From Sepiola atlantica (lineage: Eukaryota; Mollusca; Cephalopoda; Sepiida; Sepiolidae): a stretch of 64,000 bases of DNA. Positions 1-12,384 of this stretch are shown here, one piece after another; positions within the stretch are counted from its first letter, which is position 1, and every line of letters begins with the position of its first letter. The DNA lies in contig OY744523.1 of the NCBI GenBank assembly GCA_963556195.1, positions 76,475,945-76,539,944 on the forward strand. Direction: 5' to 3'. The position numbers and the translations under genes are program-made. The notes beneath the pieces are model-generated. The model was not told the origin of the DNA and did no database searches. It saw only the letters and a list, made by a program, of their open reading frames with translations.

Positions 1-120
1 GTGTGTGTGTGTGTGGGGGGGGGGTGAATAATTCTTCTCTACGCTGACGAATTTGAGTTTGAAATATAACTTGGTTCTATAGTTCGAACCCGGTGGCCAG
101 TGTGAATAATACTTCTCTAC
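1..120. repeat. (GT)n/(G)n tract and short direct repeat
   Basis: The window opens in a GT run that passes into about ten G. A 19-bp sequence beginning gtgaataat occurs at 24-42 and again at 102-120 with one mismatch. Between the copies lies an antisense tRNA B-box-like string, gttcgaaccc, at 82-91. This may be the edge of a tRNA-related short interspersed repeat cut off by the window border, but too little is visible to name it. Confidence 0.5.
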
Positions 121-1029
121 ATTACTGTGTGTGTGTATTTAAGCAGCATTTTCTTATTTATGCAAACATTGTTAAAAATAACAGAATTTGTCTGTTTAAT
201 CATCTCTTTTTCATTTTTCCAATTTTACTAATTGTTTTTTTTTTTTGTATTAAAATCGAAAAAAATGATAAATGTTTCATACATTTCACAGGTTTCAAGA
301 ACGTTTTCGATTATTTCATCGAATCCTCCTCAGGTGTCAAAATCACATGAATACAAAAGGTGGAGAACTAAAGATTATTATAAAAAGACGGCGGAGAAAC
401 GCGCATAGAACGTTTTCCGCATTATTCAGGAAGTCGTTGACGATTTAAATTCAGCAACGCTGGATAGCATCACAGAACAAAATCGCATCACGTTAAGCAT
501 TTTGAAATGTTTCCACTGGTTTCATATGGGATATTATTAATTTTACGTCTATGTGTTTTCATATGGATAGCTTCCAATATTTTTAATTTTTTTTTAAATT
601 GCTTTCGGATTGTATCATTTATATGATTTTAATTAGAATTTGTCTTTGAGCAGAGGGACGGAAGTGATGTTTTTGATTGATGTTGTTAAATTGAGCTAGA
701 GTTTACAAATGCATGGTGAGGCGGTGGGATAGGGTAGTGCTGGCAAAACCAATGTAGCCATTAGCTTTATTATTATGGGAGTTACATTCTCCCAAAAAGC
801 ATTTAAACTTATAAATAACCTTGGTTCTTTCTAGTGTTTTTTTAAGTTGAGGAGGAGTTTTTATTTACTGCAAGATTTGGAGTTTTAAATTTCTTATAGT
901 AAATAATGAGTCAAATTTTATTGTTATTGTAAATTGGGGATATGAATCTGTGTATAATATTTTTCATAGCTTTTTCTTCTAATCTCAAGTCTGGTTGCAT
1001 TTGATTACAATAGTATTTTGTTTACATAT

Positions 1030-2392
1030 TTCACCCCAAACAAGGCAGCCCGCCACTGTAGATATAGGGTGTTACTGAGAATTAGGGTGTAGGTTTTGTG
1101 TGTCACCCCAAAGTAGGAGCAGTGTAGCGAGATGTCTGTTTACATTAGTTTTAATCCTCTGCATGTCGGTACTATCGGGTAAACAGGAATCAGGCAGGGA
1201 GTTCCAGAAGCCAGCAGCACAATCCATTGAAGTATTTGTAAAACAAGCACAAGGATGCAAGATTGTGTCGATGGGACAGGGGCTGGAGCTTGGTTGATAG
1301 TGACAGACCTATTAAGTTGGCGACTCTTTTTTGGACCTTGTCTAAGTGGGAGAGACTAGTGAATGATGCACCAGCCCAGATGTGGCAACAATATTCCATG
1401 CATGGGCCGGTGGTGGCTTTGTGGAGATACATGATAATGTCAGGTGTGAGTAGTTTACTGGCACGGTAGAGAGAGATCACATTCTTTGCTGGAGCCTTGC
1501 CAATGTCTTTAATGTATTTGTTCCAATTCATGTTACCTGTGAAGGTTAGGCCGAGGAGTCTGAATGTTGAACTTTCAGGTAGGGTGTTATTTGCCATGGC
1601 AATCAGTGGTTGGAGAGGTTTCTTGTAGTTATTAAAGGAAATGAGCTTTGTCTTTGCGGCATTAAAAGATACTAACCATTTATGACCCCAATCCACTGCA
1701 GCCTGGATATCATTTTCTAAAGATGTAGCCATTGCCTCGGATATGATCGCGTCCGTTTTGACCACATGACGAGAGTAAAGCGTGGTGTCGTCAGCAAATA
1801 TACCAATTTCAGACGCAATGTAATCAGCGAGATCGTTTCTGAAGATCAGGAACAATAAAGGTCCAAGGATAGATTCCTGGGGGTACACCATAATTTATGT
1901 CATGTTGCTTCGAGGACAATCTGGATCTCTTTTTTGGGTTAGAGGGAATCTAACTATATTAACTATTTGCCCAATAATACCATATTACCGTATTTTCTAG
2001 AGAATCCCTTTATGGTATACCTTGTCAAAGGCTTTGGATATATCAACCGCTAATGCCCTAGCTTCACTTGCCTTATCCAGTTTATGATACATGTGTTCAG
2101 AGATGTCAGCAGTAAATCGTGCTTCATTAAATCCATATTGGCAGTCAGAAAGAAGTTTAACATTAACTAAGTGCCGTACTATCGCTAGATTGATTAAGGA
2201 TTAAAATATTTTAGCAAAAGTTCGGGAGTAGACTGATTGGGCCGTAGTTCTGAGGATCAGTTCTATCCCCAGAATTATTGAAGACTGGTACCACAGAGGA
2301 AATTTCCCAGCTATCGGGGAAGTAAAATTCAGCAAGTCATTTGTTGTAGAGTTTGGAGAGGGCATGGGTCATTTCAGCCGAGCATTACTTAT
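1030..2392 (-). pseudogene. LINE reverse transcriptase remnant (jockey/CR1-like)
   Basis: Decayed RT domain and C-terminus of a non-LTR retrotransposon. Reading the minus strand from 2392 downwards, one meets PDSWEISSVVPVFNNSGD and the start of the NYRPISLLP-type block (2220-2325), DISKAFDKV (2021-2044), then a 233-codon open stretch (1891-1190). That stretch starts in ILGPLLFLIF and carries the catalytic FADDTT box (FADD codons 1787-1798), LLGLTF and the MEYCCHIWAGAS block. A frameshift near 1250 moves the C-terminus (FWNSLPDSC..., about 1260-1072) to another frame. Stops and a shifted segment around 1890-2010 break the front part. The endonuclease half is absent, so it is a 5'-truncated, dead copy. 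The same family recurs at 30.4 kb (+) and probably supplies the endonuclease fragment at 51.7 kb. The clade name is from memory of the motif pattern; LINE identity is secure. Confidence 0.93.
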
Positions 2393-2394
2393 TA

Positions 2395-3605
2395 CTATTA
2401 CAGGTGTTACAATGTTAATAGTGTTTGAGTTGTGATGTCGAATATTATTATTATTTGTACTGGTGTTTTTTAAGTTTCGAATCATTAGTGTTATTTGTTC
2501 ATCAACGAAGTAATTAGGTAATTCGTTGTTTATACGTACTTGTTTTATATTTTTTTATTCAAGTAATAGTATTTTTAGAGGATGAGATTAATTTGGCACG
2601 GTTTAATAGATTTTTAACAATATCTATTTTGTAGCGATAGGCACACTCGCTCTTGAAATTTAAGAGACAAGAATTTAAGCTGGTTGTTTTTTTAATAAGT
2701 GGAGGTGTTAAGCGATTAAATGATTTATTAGAAGCGTCAATAAGAACATCTAGGAAATGGGATTTTGTTATTTACGTTCAGTTTTATGCTGAATTTAAGA
2801 ACAGAGTTTTTTTTAAGATCTTGAAGTTTCTGGAATTGTTTCATTGTTATCAGCTAGAACAAGAATTTCCTCGACATAGCGTACGTTTTTTATGTTATTA
2901 TATATTTTGTTTTCGAGGTTTGTCATATAGAATACACTAAGAATCGGACCGAGAACTGAACCCATAGAAACTATGTGTAGTGGAAAATTGGCTGTTTGGA
3001 GAATTTGAACGCTAGATGGCTCTGGTTAACATTTAATTTGCATAGGTGGGGCAAAAAGTAGCATAAAAACTGTACTCTTTTGTGAAGAGGGCGCATGCTC
3101 AGTGAGTTGAGTGAAGTGGAGAACGAGAGATGGGCAGAAGGCAGTTTGCAGTTCGCAGTTTGGAGAAATCACAGATGTTTTATCTTTTCAAGAAACTTTC
3201 TTTTCACGGATAGACCACACTATGTTGAGTGTAAATCTTTCCCTTGAAGTCATAAAAAGGTACTTCGGTGGTGCAGTTTTTTAAAATTAATTTCAAGTGT
3301 AGGGAGAGACGGGTTATTGTATACATTTTTAATGATAATGTCTATTGTTTCCTTTACATGTACATTGGTGAATAGGCTTTCTATGTCTACGGAGGCAATG
3401 ATTTTATTATCCGGTTGTTTGCTTTGTGAGATTTGTAATAGTTCTTGTACGAACTGAACACTATACTTGCTAGGTAGATACGGGTTGATAAGTTCATTTA
3501 AGGTATTTATTAAAAATATATCAGAGTAGTAATTTGGGATATGATAAGTCGAGAAAGCGAAGTAGGTTTATGTATCTTAACTGTTCCGTATAAATATCCT
3601 GCTTT
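2395..3605 (-). pseudogene. Penelope-like element reverse transcriptase remnant
   Basis: Minus-strand translation gives, in order: YLYGTVKIHKP (3600-3565), the SVDIESLFTNV block and ETIDIII (about 3400-3330), FKGKIYTQ (ends near 3225), SMGSVLGPIL (2971-2940), RYVEEILVL (about 2880-2855), IPFLDVLI (about 2755-2730), AYRYKIDIVKNLLNRA and NNELPNYFVDEQI (about 2540-2490). This order, with KIHKP before the palm and the FLDVL block after it, is typical of Penelope-like elements. The usual catalytic YVDD reads YVEE here. An insertion splits the palm between 2975 and 3222, and several frameshifts and a stop near 2560 are present. No GIY-YIG endonuclease was seen, because the fragment ends at the LINE remnant at 2392. 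It is dead. Confidence 0.9.
2975..3222. mobile_element. Unidentified insertion inside the Penelope-like RT
   Basis: The RT motif GKIYTQ stops at about 3225 and its expected continuation (GVSMGS) resumes only at about 2975. Roughly 250 bp of unrelated sequence lies between. Within it, gcagtttgcagttcgcagtttgg (about 3141-3165) is a short internal repeat of gcagtt units. No flanking duplication could be fixed by eye. It may be a small non-autonomous element or local rearranged DNA. Confidence 0.5.
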
Positions 3606-3614
3606 GTAATCGGC

Positions 3615-3616
<2 letters not shown>

Positions 3617-3667
<51 letters not shown>
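3617..3667. repeat. (AT)n microsatellite
   Basis: About 25 uninterrupted AT units directly at the upstream edge of the Penelope-like fragment. The repeat reads as IYIY... in frame, so any long open frame across it is spurious. Confidence 0.97.
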
Positions 3668-3669
<2 letters not shown>

Positions 3670-3719
3670 AGATTTATAAGATTAACCCTATATGCTATTA
3701 TCGCTGCCATTACTTTCAT

Positions 3720-5530
3720 GTTGATTTATTTAATCTGCCATTTCATATATAAAGTTCTTATATTTTGCTTTTAAAGTAAAAGTTCAGTGTTGATAGCGAT
3801 TGTTATCAGTTAAGTAGAAATACAGGGTAATTATTTATGCGGTCATTGTAACTTTCTATACATGTTTAGATCACTTCCACGTCAAAGAGGGATAGATGAA
3901 CAAGAACACGAATGATATATAATGTATTGTGTGGTTATTTTAATCAGATTTGTTTACATTGAAACTTATTTTTAGGATTTTTTATCAAATATAGAACTTT
4001 TATAAATGTATGAGAAATGTGCCTGGTCGTGGATTAGGTTTGTAAGAGTAATAAGTTTTCATTTGATAAAAATAGACAGTCGTACGGTGACAACATGTAT
4101 GTCAAATACTGGTTCAGTAATCTTCTGCTCTAAATTGGGTATATATAAATGGAGAAATTTCGCTTGCTGTATTTATATGTCAATTAATCAATAAGAATAG
4201 GGAATATAAACGCCATTTCTAAAAAAATAAACACAGACAGTTAAGATTTGAACACGAGTAGAACAGATTGGAATCGTAACTCTGTTGGCAGAACAATCGA
4301 ACGTTTCAGATATGGCGTCCATTTTAAGTTTACATCTTCCTCAAATGAATCCATAATTACATAATGTTCAGGTCAATTTGATACTATTTGGACACTATCT
4401 AAAAACGAAGGACAACATATCACATTTTAGCGAATAATTGAAGTGTTCTCAAAATTCTTAGAAGAGATTTTGCTGGATAAATTTCATGCGAAGAAACCGC
4501 CCGGATCCTTCACGACGGCCTGCAAGTGGCCTCTGAACCTAGCTAACGTGGGCTTAACGGTGTCCTTCGAGATGCCTGAATACCTGTTTGATCCTGACAA
4601 TGCACTCGTCTTTGATGTTTCATGCTGTACAGTTAGTGTCTTTATCACGTTGGCCTCACACATGATAGCAATTTCTGAAAACAAGCAGTGTAACATACTC
4701 AATATCGTGTTGATTTGTAACTGGATGCACTTATGTTTCACCCGTTCGATTGAAATCACCCAAATTACAATTCGTGAAAGTAGTGTTATGCGACCATTGA
4801 TGCTTACTTGCATAGTCATATTTCGAATACATATGTTCTCTTTTCAGTCTTGATGTATAAGTTGATGGTTTTCGTCTGTCTTATTTGGCAAGTCGTAAAA
4901 TATTGGGACTTTACCAATTCAGAAGTTTCCAAAACTTATTTCCTCATATGCAGATCAATACTTCATTTCTGACGTGTTCAATCAAAATATGCTAGCCTTT
5001 TCTTTCACCTAGATATCAAAAGTAAAAATATTCAAACAGCATCCACCTACATAATCTCGATTGCTTCAGAATATATTCTAAGAATAGAAGACATATCCAT
5101 ATAGTTTTTATTTTACCTGATGCTTTTTTTCTTGTCTCTATTTTGAATACATGAGACACCATGTGTCATAGAACAGACTACAAGCAAATGCACTTTTCCA
5201 GAGTGTTGCCAACTTTCTGTACTTCTCATCTAACAACAACCTTTGTTCTATTAACTTTTCCTTTTTAACGTGAAAAGAATATATGTAATTTTGTTTTACT
5301 TATTCATATTCATAGTATTAATAAAAGTATGCCTATTGTCCGTAGAACATGTCTACTATGACTGGAATAGTATAATCATAAAAAAACTCTTATAATTATT
5401 TACTAAACCGGGTGATAACCTTTATTAATAATATTATTATTAATACTAGGAATATCATGTTCATTTCGGTTTCATGTGTGTGCTTATATATAGAATGTAA
5501 GTGTTGAGTTTACTAATGAACAGACGACTA
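3720..5530. other. No recognised gene
   Basis: AT-rich DNA. An open frame of 136 codons on the plus strand (4443-4853) and one of 111 codons on the minus strand (4819-4484) overlap. Neither shows a motif I recognise, and each is probably the shadow of the other or chance. The 4490-4610 part is less AT-rich than its surroundings. Confidence 0.6.
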
Positions 5531-5539
5531 TGAATACTT

Positions 5540-5850
5540 CTTGTTGACAAATGCTATTCCATCCCCAAAACGGTAATGTCTGGGTGGATTGTCTTATGAC
5601 AACAAATATATACTACATTTCCCTATAAACACAACAAGATAATCCCTGTGAGGATAGTAAAATGGGCACAGAACAGATAATACACTACCTCTCAAAAGCG
5701 GAACTAATGCTTGGAAAGGCGATTTCATTAAACAGAACAAATATTACACTACCCCAAAGAGAGTATAAAAGTCCGAGGAGGATGATTTCATGACAACGGA
5801 AGCGATACTACTCTACCTGAATTGAGCATTGGAAGATAGTACAATATAAA
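5540..5850 (-). repeat. Degenerate 50-70-bp repeat units, minus orientation
   Basis: Several imperfect units, each pairing a gaggatagt or gaggatgat core with (c)atgacaac or cacagaacag and a tacactacc end, lie head to tail. Read on the minus strand they match the GTCATGATA..ATCCTCC...GTAGTGTA units at 40.03-41.07 kb and 58.2-58.33 kb. I do not know a name for the family. Confidence 0.6.
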
Positions 5851-5859
5851 CTTCTGATA

Positions 5860-8800
5860 TAGAAATGATAGTATATGTTAAGCTTCAGACAGACATATAT
5901 CATATCTTCATTAGTAATAGATTATAGTTTTAGCTGTGGAGAGTAGCCAGACATAAGTTATTAATATAGGTTACGAATGTAGTTGTTAGATATCCCTTTT
6001 CTTTATTTGAACCCCCCCCCCCCTGCGAGGTGCCCAAGTCTGAATGATTATCTTGTCTTCGTTGTATTGTATTCCATTTGAAGATAGTTAGACCGCATAA
6101 GTTTGAACAAATGGATGACCACGAATGATATGATATATTTATAATAAGACTTCATTCAATTTTTGATTGCGCCATCAATTCTCTCCACCACGTTAGTCAT
6201 GATGGAAACTTCTTCGCGGCTAATCTTCAACTTGCCTTACTTCTCACAATCTTGCTCTTTAATTCAACTTCTGACTATTTCAAAATAACCTTGTCTCTTT
6301 ACACAGGATATTATTCGACTAATCACATAATTAGATATGTATCATCTTTCGAGATGTTTCCCTTATTCTTCTCGACTGGGGAAAGGGACTACTAGTCATG
6401 AGAATAATCGGGTTGGGCCTCGGCACTATTCTGTGAAAATACTGCCCTTTGGTACCTCGACACCTGTCAAGGATCAGATAACAAAATACGCCCCTTAATT
6501 GTCTGAGAAAACTAAACACCATCACTGGTAACATGGATTGGGGTTTATATTTCCTTATATAACAGCCATAACGAACACTTGTTCTTTAAAGCACTTTGGA
6601 TCCCGATAGCTCGTGCGTGCGTCTTTCACTTATCAATACACGTTGACTAATATAACAAAGTAAGGGGAAGAAGGTACCCGTTTTATAACCGCTCGATACA
6701 CGTATGCAAATAAACTTTCCATAGACCACTGTTCCATAACCTAACCTTCTCCAGCTCAGAAAACCGCCTCCCTTTTCTCCCACACATCTTAAGTTAGTGA
6801 TGTTATAAAACGTTACTAATATGTGCAGGCCCCTTTTGTTTTCGTTTGGAATGTAATAGGAACAACGAAAAGAACTTGGATTTTGAATAGTTATTGTCGG
6901 ATATACACTTTTAAAACAAACTAGGTTAGCTCTACAAAATATATAGCACCCCCTGGGCCAATTAGCCATAAGTATACTGAGTTTTAGTAAAGATCAAACG
7001 AGTAAGTCGTACCAAGAGATAAACGTAGACACGTCATATAATTTATTAGATAATACATGTGATGTAAGTTCTGGCGTTCACTATCAACCAGAAAAAATTT
7101 GAAACCGGTGATAAATTTGAGAAAACTTTTCAAATCAAATTCATCTTTTTTTAATAGCCCAACGAAATGTTGTTGACAGTCTAGGTAAATTCCTAGTTGG
7201 GTGATTAGGCACCACTATCTGGATGGTCTTAACATTTCCAAATGGTTACATATTCATTGTTTTTGGTGTAGTTTCCGAATGAAGTTTGATGGTTAGTTTC
7301 ACGATGCAATATGTTATATAGATAATTGGTTGAGTTAACCACGTAATGCGATCGCTATTTGTTGATAGATTCAGTTTTCGCAAATACTTTAAGTGGGATA
7401 GCACGTCACATAATTCCAAATAATTAAGATCGCATACACATTTTAGGAATAATCCACTCAGAAGCCCCTCATAGAAAATTAACTTGAATTAAGATCATTT
7501 AAATAGAGTTTAACGTTAAAATATATCGAGAAAAAATTAAATAAAAGCTTCACTCCTGACCGAAATATGCAACATAATAGCCACGATTAAGTTCTTAACT
7601 TTTGCACATAGTGCATACAATTTAGTATGTGCTGCAATAGAACAGCTACGGGAAAAAGGGGGTCGAGCAAAACGAGGAAAGTGTTGTTTCTGTCTGTATG
7701 TGACTTGTGAATGAGTTCGTAAGACTGTTTATAAACTGTAGTTATACTTATTAGTCTATGAGTGTGTCTTTTGTTTTTTTGCTGAGATGCCAGTAGACAA
7801 GCGGCTACGACCAGAGTTCCGTTGCCCGCGAAAAGTCTGTGAGAAGTGTTATGAATGACAATGGCTTCCGTAACAAATTGAGTGTTTCACTGGCGACTTG
7901 AATTCTCGCTTATATAGTTAATGGGAACATGTTCTTGGCTCAAACAGAAAATGTGTTTCTGATTCGTTGAAGTCCGATTTAGGCAAACAATCGAGATTGA
8001 ATATGTTGATAGAATTGACCAATCAGTATAAAGTATTTCAACCAAATACACATCAAATGTTTGAGAGAGTATTTCACTGGCGCTGTTTTTATTGTTAATG
8101 TTGTAGTTGTTATTACTGCTTGTTCCAGAAGTTCTTCATTTTTGGACAGTAGTTACACACAAATCGTATGGGCAAGGATGCAAAAGGATGTTGCTGCCAG
8201 AAGAATATACTCGTGGGCTCACACTGATAGTAGTTTAAAAGGCATAGAGTCGAAGTTGGTAAAATACCTAATCAAAAACTATTGTAGTAACGAAAAACTA
8301 ATTCAACTAAATGTAATTTGTTAGACAACAACAACTGTGTTCATGTGTTCAAGGTAATCGGTGATCGACTGAAATCAAGTCAATGTATCAAATGTGAACG
8401 AAATCATCGCATTGCTTTCAAATTGACCTCGTATATTTTCTTCAGTTTCATGTCAAGCAAAACATTTCGATTCCAATATGTTGATTAAAAACGCTTCTTG
8501 TTAAACAAACAGACCAGCTTTTCTCACTCGAAGAACCTTAAGTCGATAGCTGGAAATAAAAGCACTTGTTACAGAAATATTTTTGGAGCTGTCAAACAAA
8601 GAATGATAAAAACACTCTGAAGATATAAATATTTTTGCGTAGACATAATTATCAATTCCTGACACAGAGTGAATGTTTACGGAAAAAAACTGGGGGAAGA
8701 TCAACACCAATATTGAAGTATTTAATGTCGAAAGATTGCCAATCACTTTTGACAAGTAGAATATCACGTGATATATTTGTTATTCGACAAATTATTGTCA

Positions 8801-9480
8801 CTTTATTAATTTATACAAGTATTTAATTCATGTAATTATAAGTTTGGTTTCATATCAGTTATTCATAAATGCTCATGAGTAAAACAAATACAAATCAGAA
8901 AGAAAGAATATTATTCATGTTTTCTTTCTCTTTTTGAGAGGCAGTGTCATAGTTGTACTGTTGTCCTCATTATTGCTAATATTTATATTTCTACTACTTT
9001 TTTCCAATCTTCCTATGTATAGTTGTCATTAATGGTTATTTTTCTCCTTGTTATTGATTTTCTATTGCAAGAAATAGTCAGACTAATTTTTCTTGATTGG
9101 GTTTGATATATCCATGTAGTCTCGCAAACAAACCAATCAAAGTCGTTGTTATTTTCATCTCACGGAGTAACGTTTTCATTAGCAACTGGCTGAGCTTCTT
9201 TTAAACAAAGCTCGACCGATCTTTACTTTTGTGTTGTTTGAGTGTTGCTCATCCCTTTTTCTAAGTGTGTCTAATTAACCGGTGACCTTATTTTAGCATA
9301 TGCGTGATTTGTTTACAATTTATTTTGATATTCGATGCTATTTTAGATATTAATTTATTTCATTTTATTTATTTATTGTATATAGTTATCCTAAATTAAA
9401 GTTTATTCTATGTCTACACGCGCGGTATAAAATAAAGTCACCTGTTTATTTGACACACTTACAAAAAAAGTTCACTGTAC
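5860..9480. other. No recognised gene
   Basis: AT-rich, apparently unique DNA with a C12 run at about 6012-6023. The longest frames (127 codons, minus, 6969-6586; 87 codons, plus, 8061-8324; 88 codons, minus, 8767-8501) show no motif I recognise and no convincing splice context. They are treated as chance. Confidence 0.6.
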
Positions 9481-9499
9481 CCTAACAATAGAAAGGAAA

Positions 9500-9843
9500 A
9501 GGATGTCAAGCCTTTATTTGAGAATAGCTCGGCCATTGGCTAATGAAAAGATTCATCAGTGAGAGGAAAATAACAAAGAATTTGATTGGTTGGTTAGCAA
9601 GACTAAATACCCCTGGATATATAAATATAATTAAGAACAAAAATCCGTGGAATCAGCCTGACTATTTTCGTTAAGAATGGGATATGAACGCCTAGATGTA
9701 ACGTCATTGCCATTAGCATAAACCGTACTACTACTACTACACCTACTCCCCTATTTAGCACTATTGAGCTAAATACTGAAACTCCATACATAATATGTTA
9801 TATCACCTTGTAATAGTATATGTGTATATACATACAATATATG

Positions 9844-9885
<42 letters not shown>

Positions 9886-9937
9886 ATTATTACGATATAT
9901 GCACCTATAATATTATAAGTTAATAGTATATATTACG

Positions 9938-9994
<57 letters not shown>

Positions 9995-10160
9995 TCAGTA
10001 TTTACTTCAACAGTGCTCAATACTTGAATAGTGATTAATAGTAGTTTGGAATATATTTATAGTAAGTAAGCTACACAGGAATGTTCATGTGTCATTCCTG
10101 AAGGAAATGATGAGGCTAAATGTGTGGAATAACACACGGAAAACGAGTAATATAACCAAA
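9500..10160. repeat. Fold-back family repeat, copy 1, split by microsatellite
   Basis: 9520-9700 (acaaagaatttgattggttgg, then cagcctga) matches the right part of the copy at 36.03-36.16 kb. 9991-10145 begins tcagtatttacttcaacag, exactly as at 35.85 kb, and holds gtaagctacacag and aaatgatgaggct. These last are the reverse complement of the outer end of that second copy. An (AT)n/(GT)n block at 9830-9993 separates the halves. This is a dispersed non-coding family; a non-autonomous DNA transposon or SINE are both possible. Confidence 0.6.
9830..9993. repeat. Compound (AT)n/(GT)n microsatellite
   Basis: Alternating AT and TATG runs, a short AT-rich spacer (9888-9938), then AT, GT and AT again up to 9993. 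Confidence 0.95.
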
Positions 10161-10307
10161 ACATATATTAGTTAGTTAGCTAAAGTAAACAGTACATTGA
10201 TATGAAAACAATCGCAAATCATTCACCCACGCATTTAACGTGATGATTCCTTCGAAAATAAAACATGAAGTTTATGTGTAGCTTACTTGCTATTAATACA
10301 CTTCCAT

Positions 10308-10331
10308 ACTCTATCTATCTATCTATCTTTC

Positions 10332-10362
<31 letters not shown>

Positions 10363-10465
10363 CTATCCAACTATCTTTTTATATATCGATATATCTATCT
10401 ATCTTTATATATATATATAAATATATATATATGTGTATGTATATATATATATATATATGTATATG

Positions 10466-10518
<53 letters not shown>

Positions 10519-10530
10519 ATAACTATCATT
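10308..10530. repeat. (ATCT)n then (AT)n microsatellite
   Basis: Tetranucleotide ctat units (10308-10405) pass into AT and ATGT runs (10408-10530). The long plus-strand frame across it (YLSIYLS...IYIYIY) is repeat-encoded and not a gene. A T/C-rich tract follows to about 10770. Confidence 0.97.
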
Positions 10531-10779
10531 ATACTCTTTTATCAATTTTCTATGTTAGCTTTTGGCCAAGGATGATATCAGTGATCTTAAAAATATCTTA
10601 CGCGTTACAGTTTTTCCCGCTTCTCCATTTTTCTTTTTCTCTCATTATATCACTGCGTTCCAACAACAAATATGCACTCTTTCCCTCTCCCTTCAAACTC
10701 TATCTTCCCTCTCTTACTGGAAGTGTCATCCATTCGGCGTATTAACTCGCTAATACACTACACATCCCTCCCCTAACTC

Positions 10780-11830
10780 CATATTTTACGCTTTCAAAAT
10801 GAGATTACCGCCAATTTAAATAAAACATCAAATATGCATTATTTGATATCCCTAATTACCAAAAGCGATATATCTAATTAGTATAATAAAACGTCAACAA
10901 CGGCAATTTAATTATTTGCTAATAATTGGGACATCTTACGTGGATGGGTTTGCTGTAGTGGCGATGCCGCATTTATGGCAATGTGCCTATTTCGACGTAA
11001 TGCAGATGCATGATGATAGATTGTTTATGATACTACACATCAATTTGCCATTTCTGATTGATTTTATGCGTTATGTCTGTGTTTCACTTGTATGTGTATT
11101 CTTCGTTATTTACCCGTTTCTTATTCTAGGATTTATCTTTCACTATGTACGCGATTAATGAATAATATATGCATATACATACGTATGCATATATACATCC
11201 TTTACATAGTTGATGTCATCATTGTATTCTGTAATGTTTGAAGCAAACACGGTAGGAATTGCAACGTTGCCAGAAATATTTTCATTATGTTGTGAGATAT
11301 GTGACGTGGCGACAATGTTGTAATTTTCCTAAGCTAAACTAACCGAGCCCCGATAACAGTGTTCCAACACCGTTACGACACAACGAAGTGAAGCGCCTGA
11401 AAACTTGAGTAATAGTAATATAGTATAAGAGTTCTTGTTTTCATTCAACAACATGTATTTCTTATATATAAAGTAAAGTGAGGTATCCCCTATTTGATTG
11501 ATCGGGGTAACTTCATAAATAAAAGTTGCATACTGAAAAGAATTTTCCTCAATCCTTTTCCACCTAAGTCGGTCTATGTTATTAAATAAAAGCAAGTTCA
11601 TTTTCATTTACTTTTGCCGATTTTTATATTTAGTCCGTTCTACAGTTTCTACTTTCGTAATGAACAAACGAGAATCGGAGGAGATAGCCCTTTTTAAGTC
11701 ACAACTACTCTTACCGCAAACTATTACACCGTAAGAAAATCAAAGGGTAATCGCAGACAATATTTGCTTTCCACCGACATTACATTATTTAAAATCCGAT
11801 GTACATGCGCTTGAAATCGCAAAAGAAATA
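10780..11830. other. No recognised gene
   Basis: AT-rich DNA. Two open frames (80 codons plus, 10916-11158; 92 codons minus, 11607-11329) have no recognisable motif. Confidence 0.6.
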
Positions 11831-11835
11831 TATGT

Positions 11836-11966
11836 ATTATTATTATTATTATCATTATTATTATTATTATCATTATTATTATTATTATTATCATCATAAT
11901 AATTATTATTTCTTTTTTTCTTATTATTATTTCTTCTTTTTATTGTTATTATTATTTCATAGTAGT
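11836..11966. repeat. (ATT)n microsatellite
   Basis: Interrupted ATT repeats with ATC variants, ending in a T-rich tract. They encode a spurious Tyr/His-rich frame. Confidence 0.96.
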
Positions 11967-12384
11967 CTCAACATTTGGAGGTTTTTAGTTGGAGTTTTCT
12001 TTTTTGAACATCAAGTCAATTCCCTTTACCGTAAACATTCAAGCTGTATTTTAACAATTTTCCTTTCAAGAATTAATGTCTTGTTTGTGGTACATCAATC
12101 AAATACCAATAGTAGCAAATATATCAGGGTCATCATCTTGTGAAAATATTAAGATTATAGAGAAAACATGTAAATCTTGGAATGATGAGTTGAGTGATAC
12201 AGTATTAGAAATATTATCCTCTGCAACTTATTTACTTGCCAAGGGTGCAGCCAAACGCACACGGTGCAGTACCAACTTTAAGACAGGCAAACAATGAAAT
12301 AAATATATAACTCTGAACTCAAATTATCTATTTACAGATGAACTTACTTGTCATTTCCCCCTGATAGGGTTGCTTACTTTATGC

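Noticed and set aside
2653..2940. 95-codon plus-strand frame
   Set aside because: Antisense shadow of the Penelope-like RT, whose motifs are on the minus strand.
4443..4853. 136-codon plus-strand frame as a gene
   Set aside because: No motif, overlapped by a long minus-strand frame of the same region, no splice or promoter evidence; mentioned only in the region note.
10287..10745. 152-codon plus-strand frame (YLSIYLS...IYIYIY...)
   Set aside because: Most of it is translation of (ATCT)n and (AT)n repeats; the tail has no motif.
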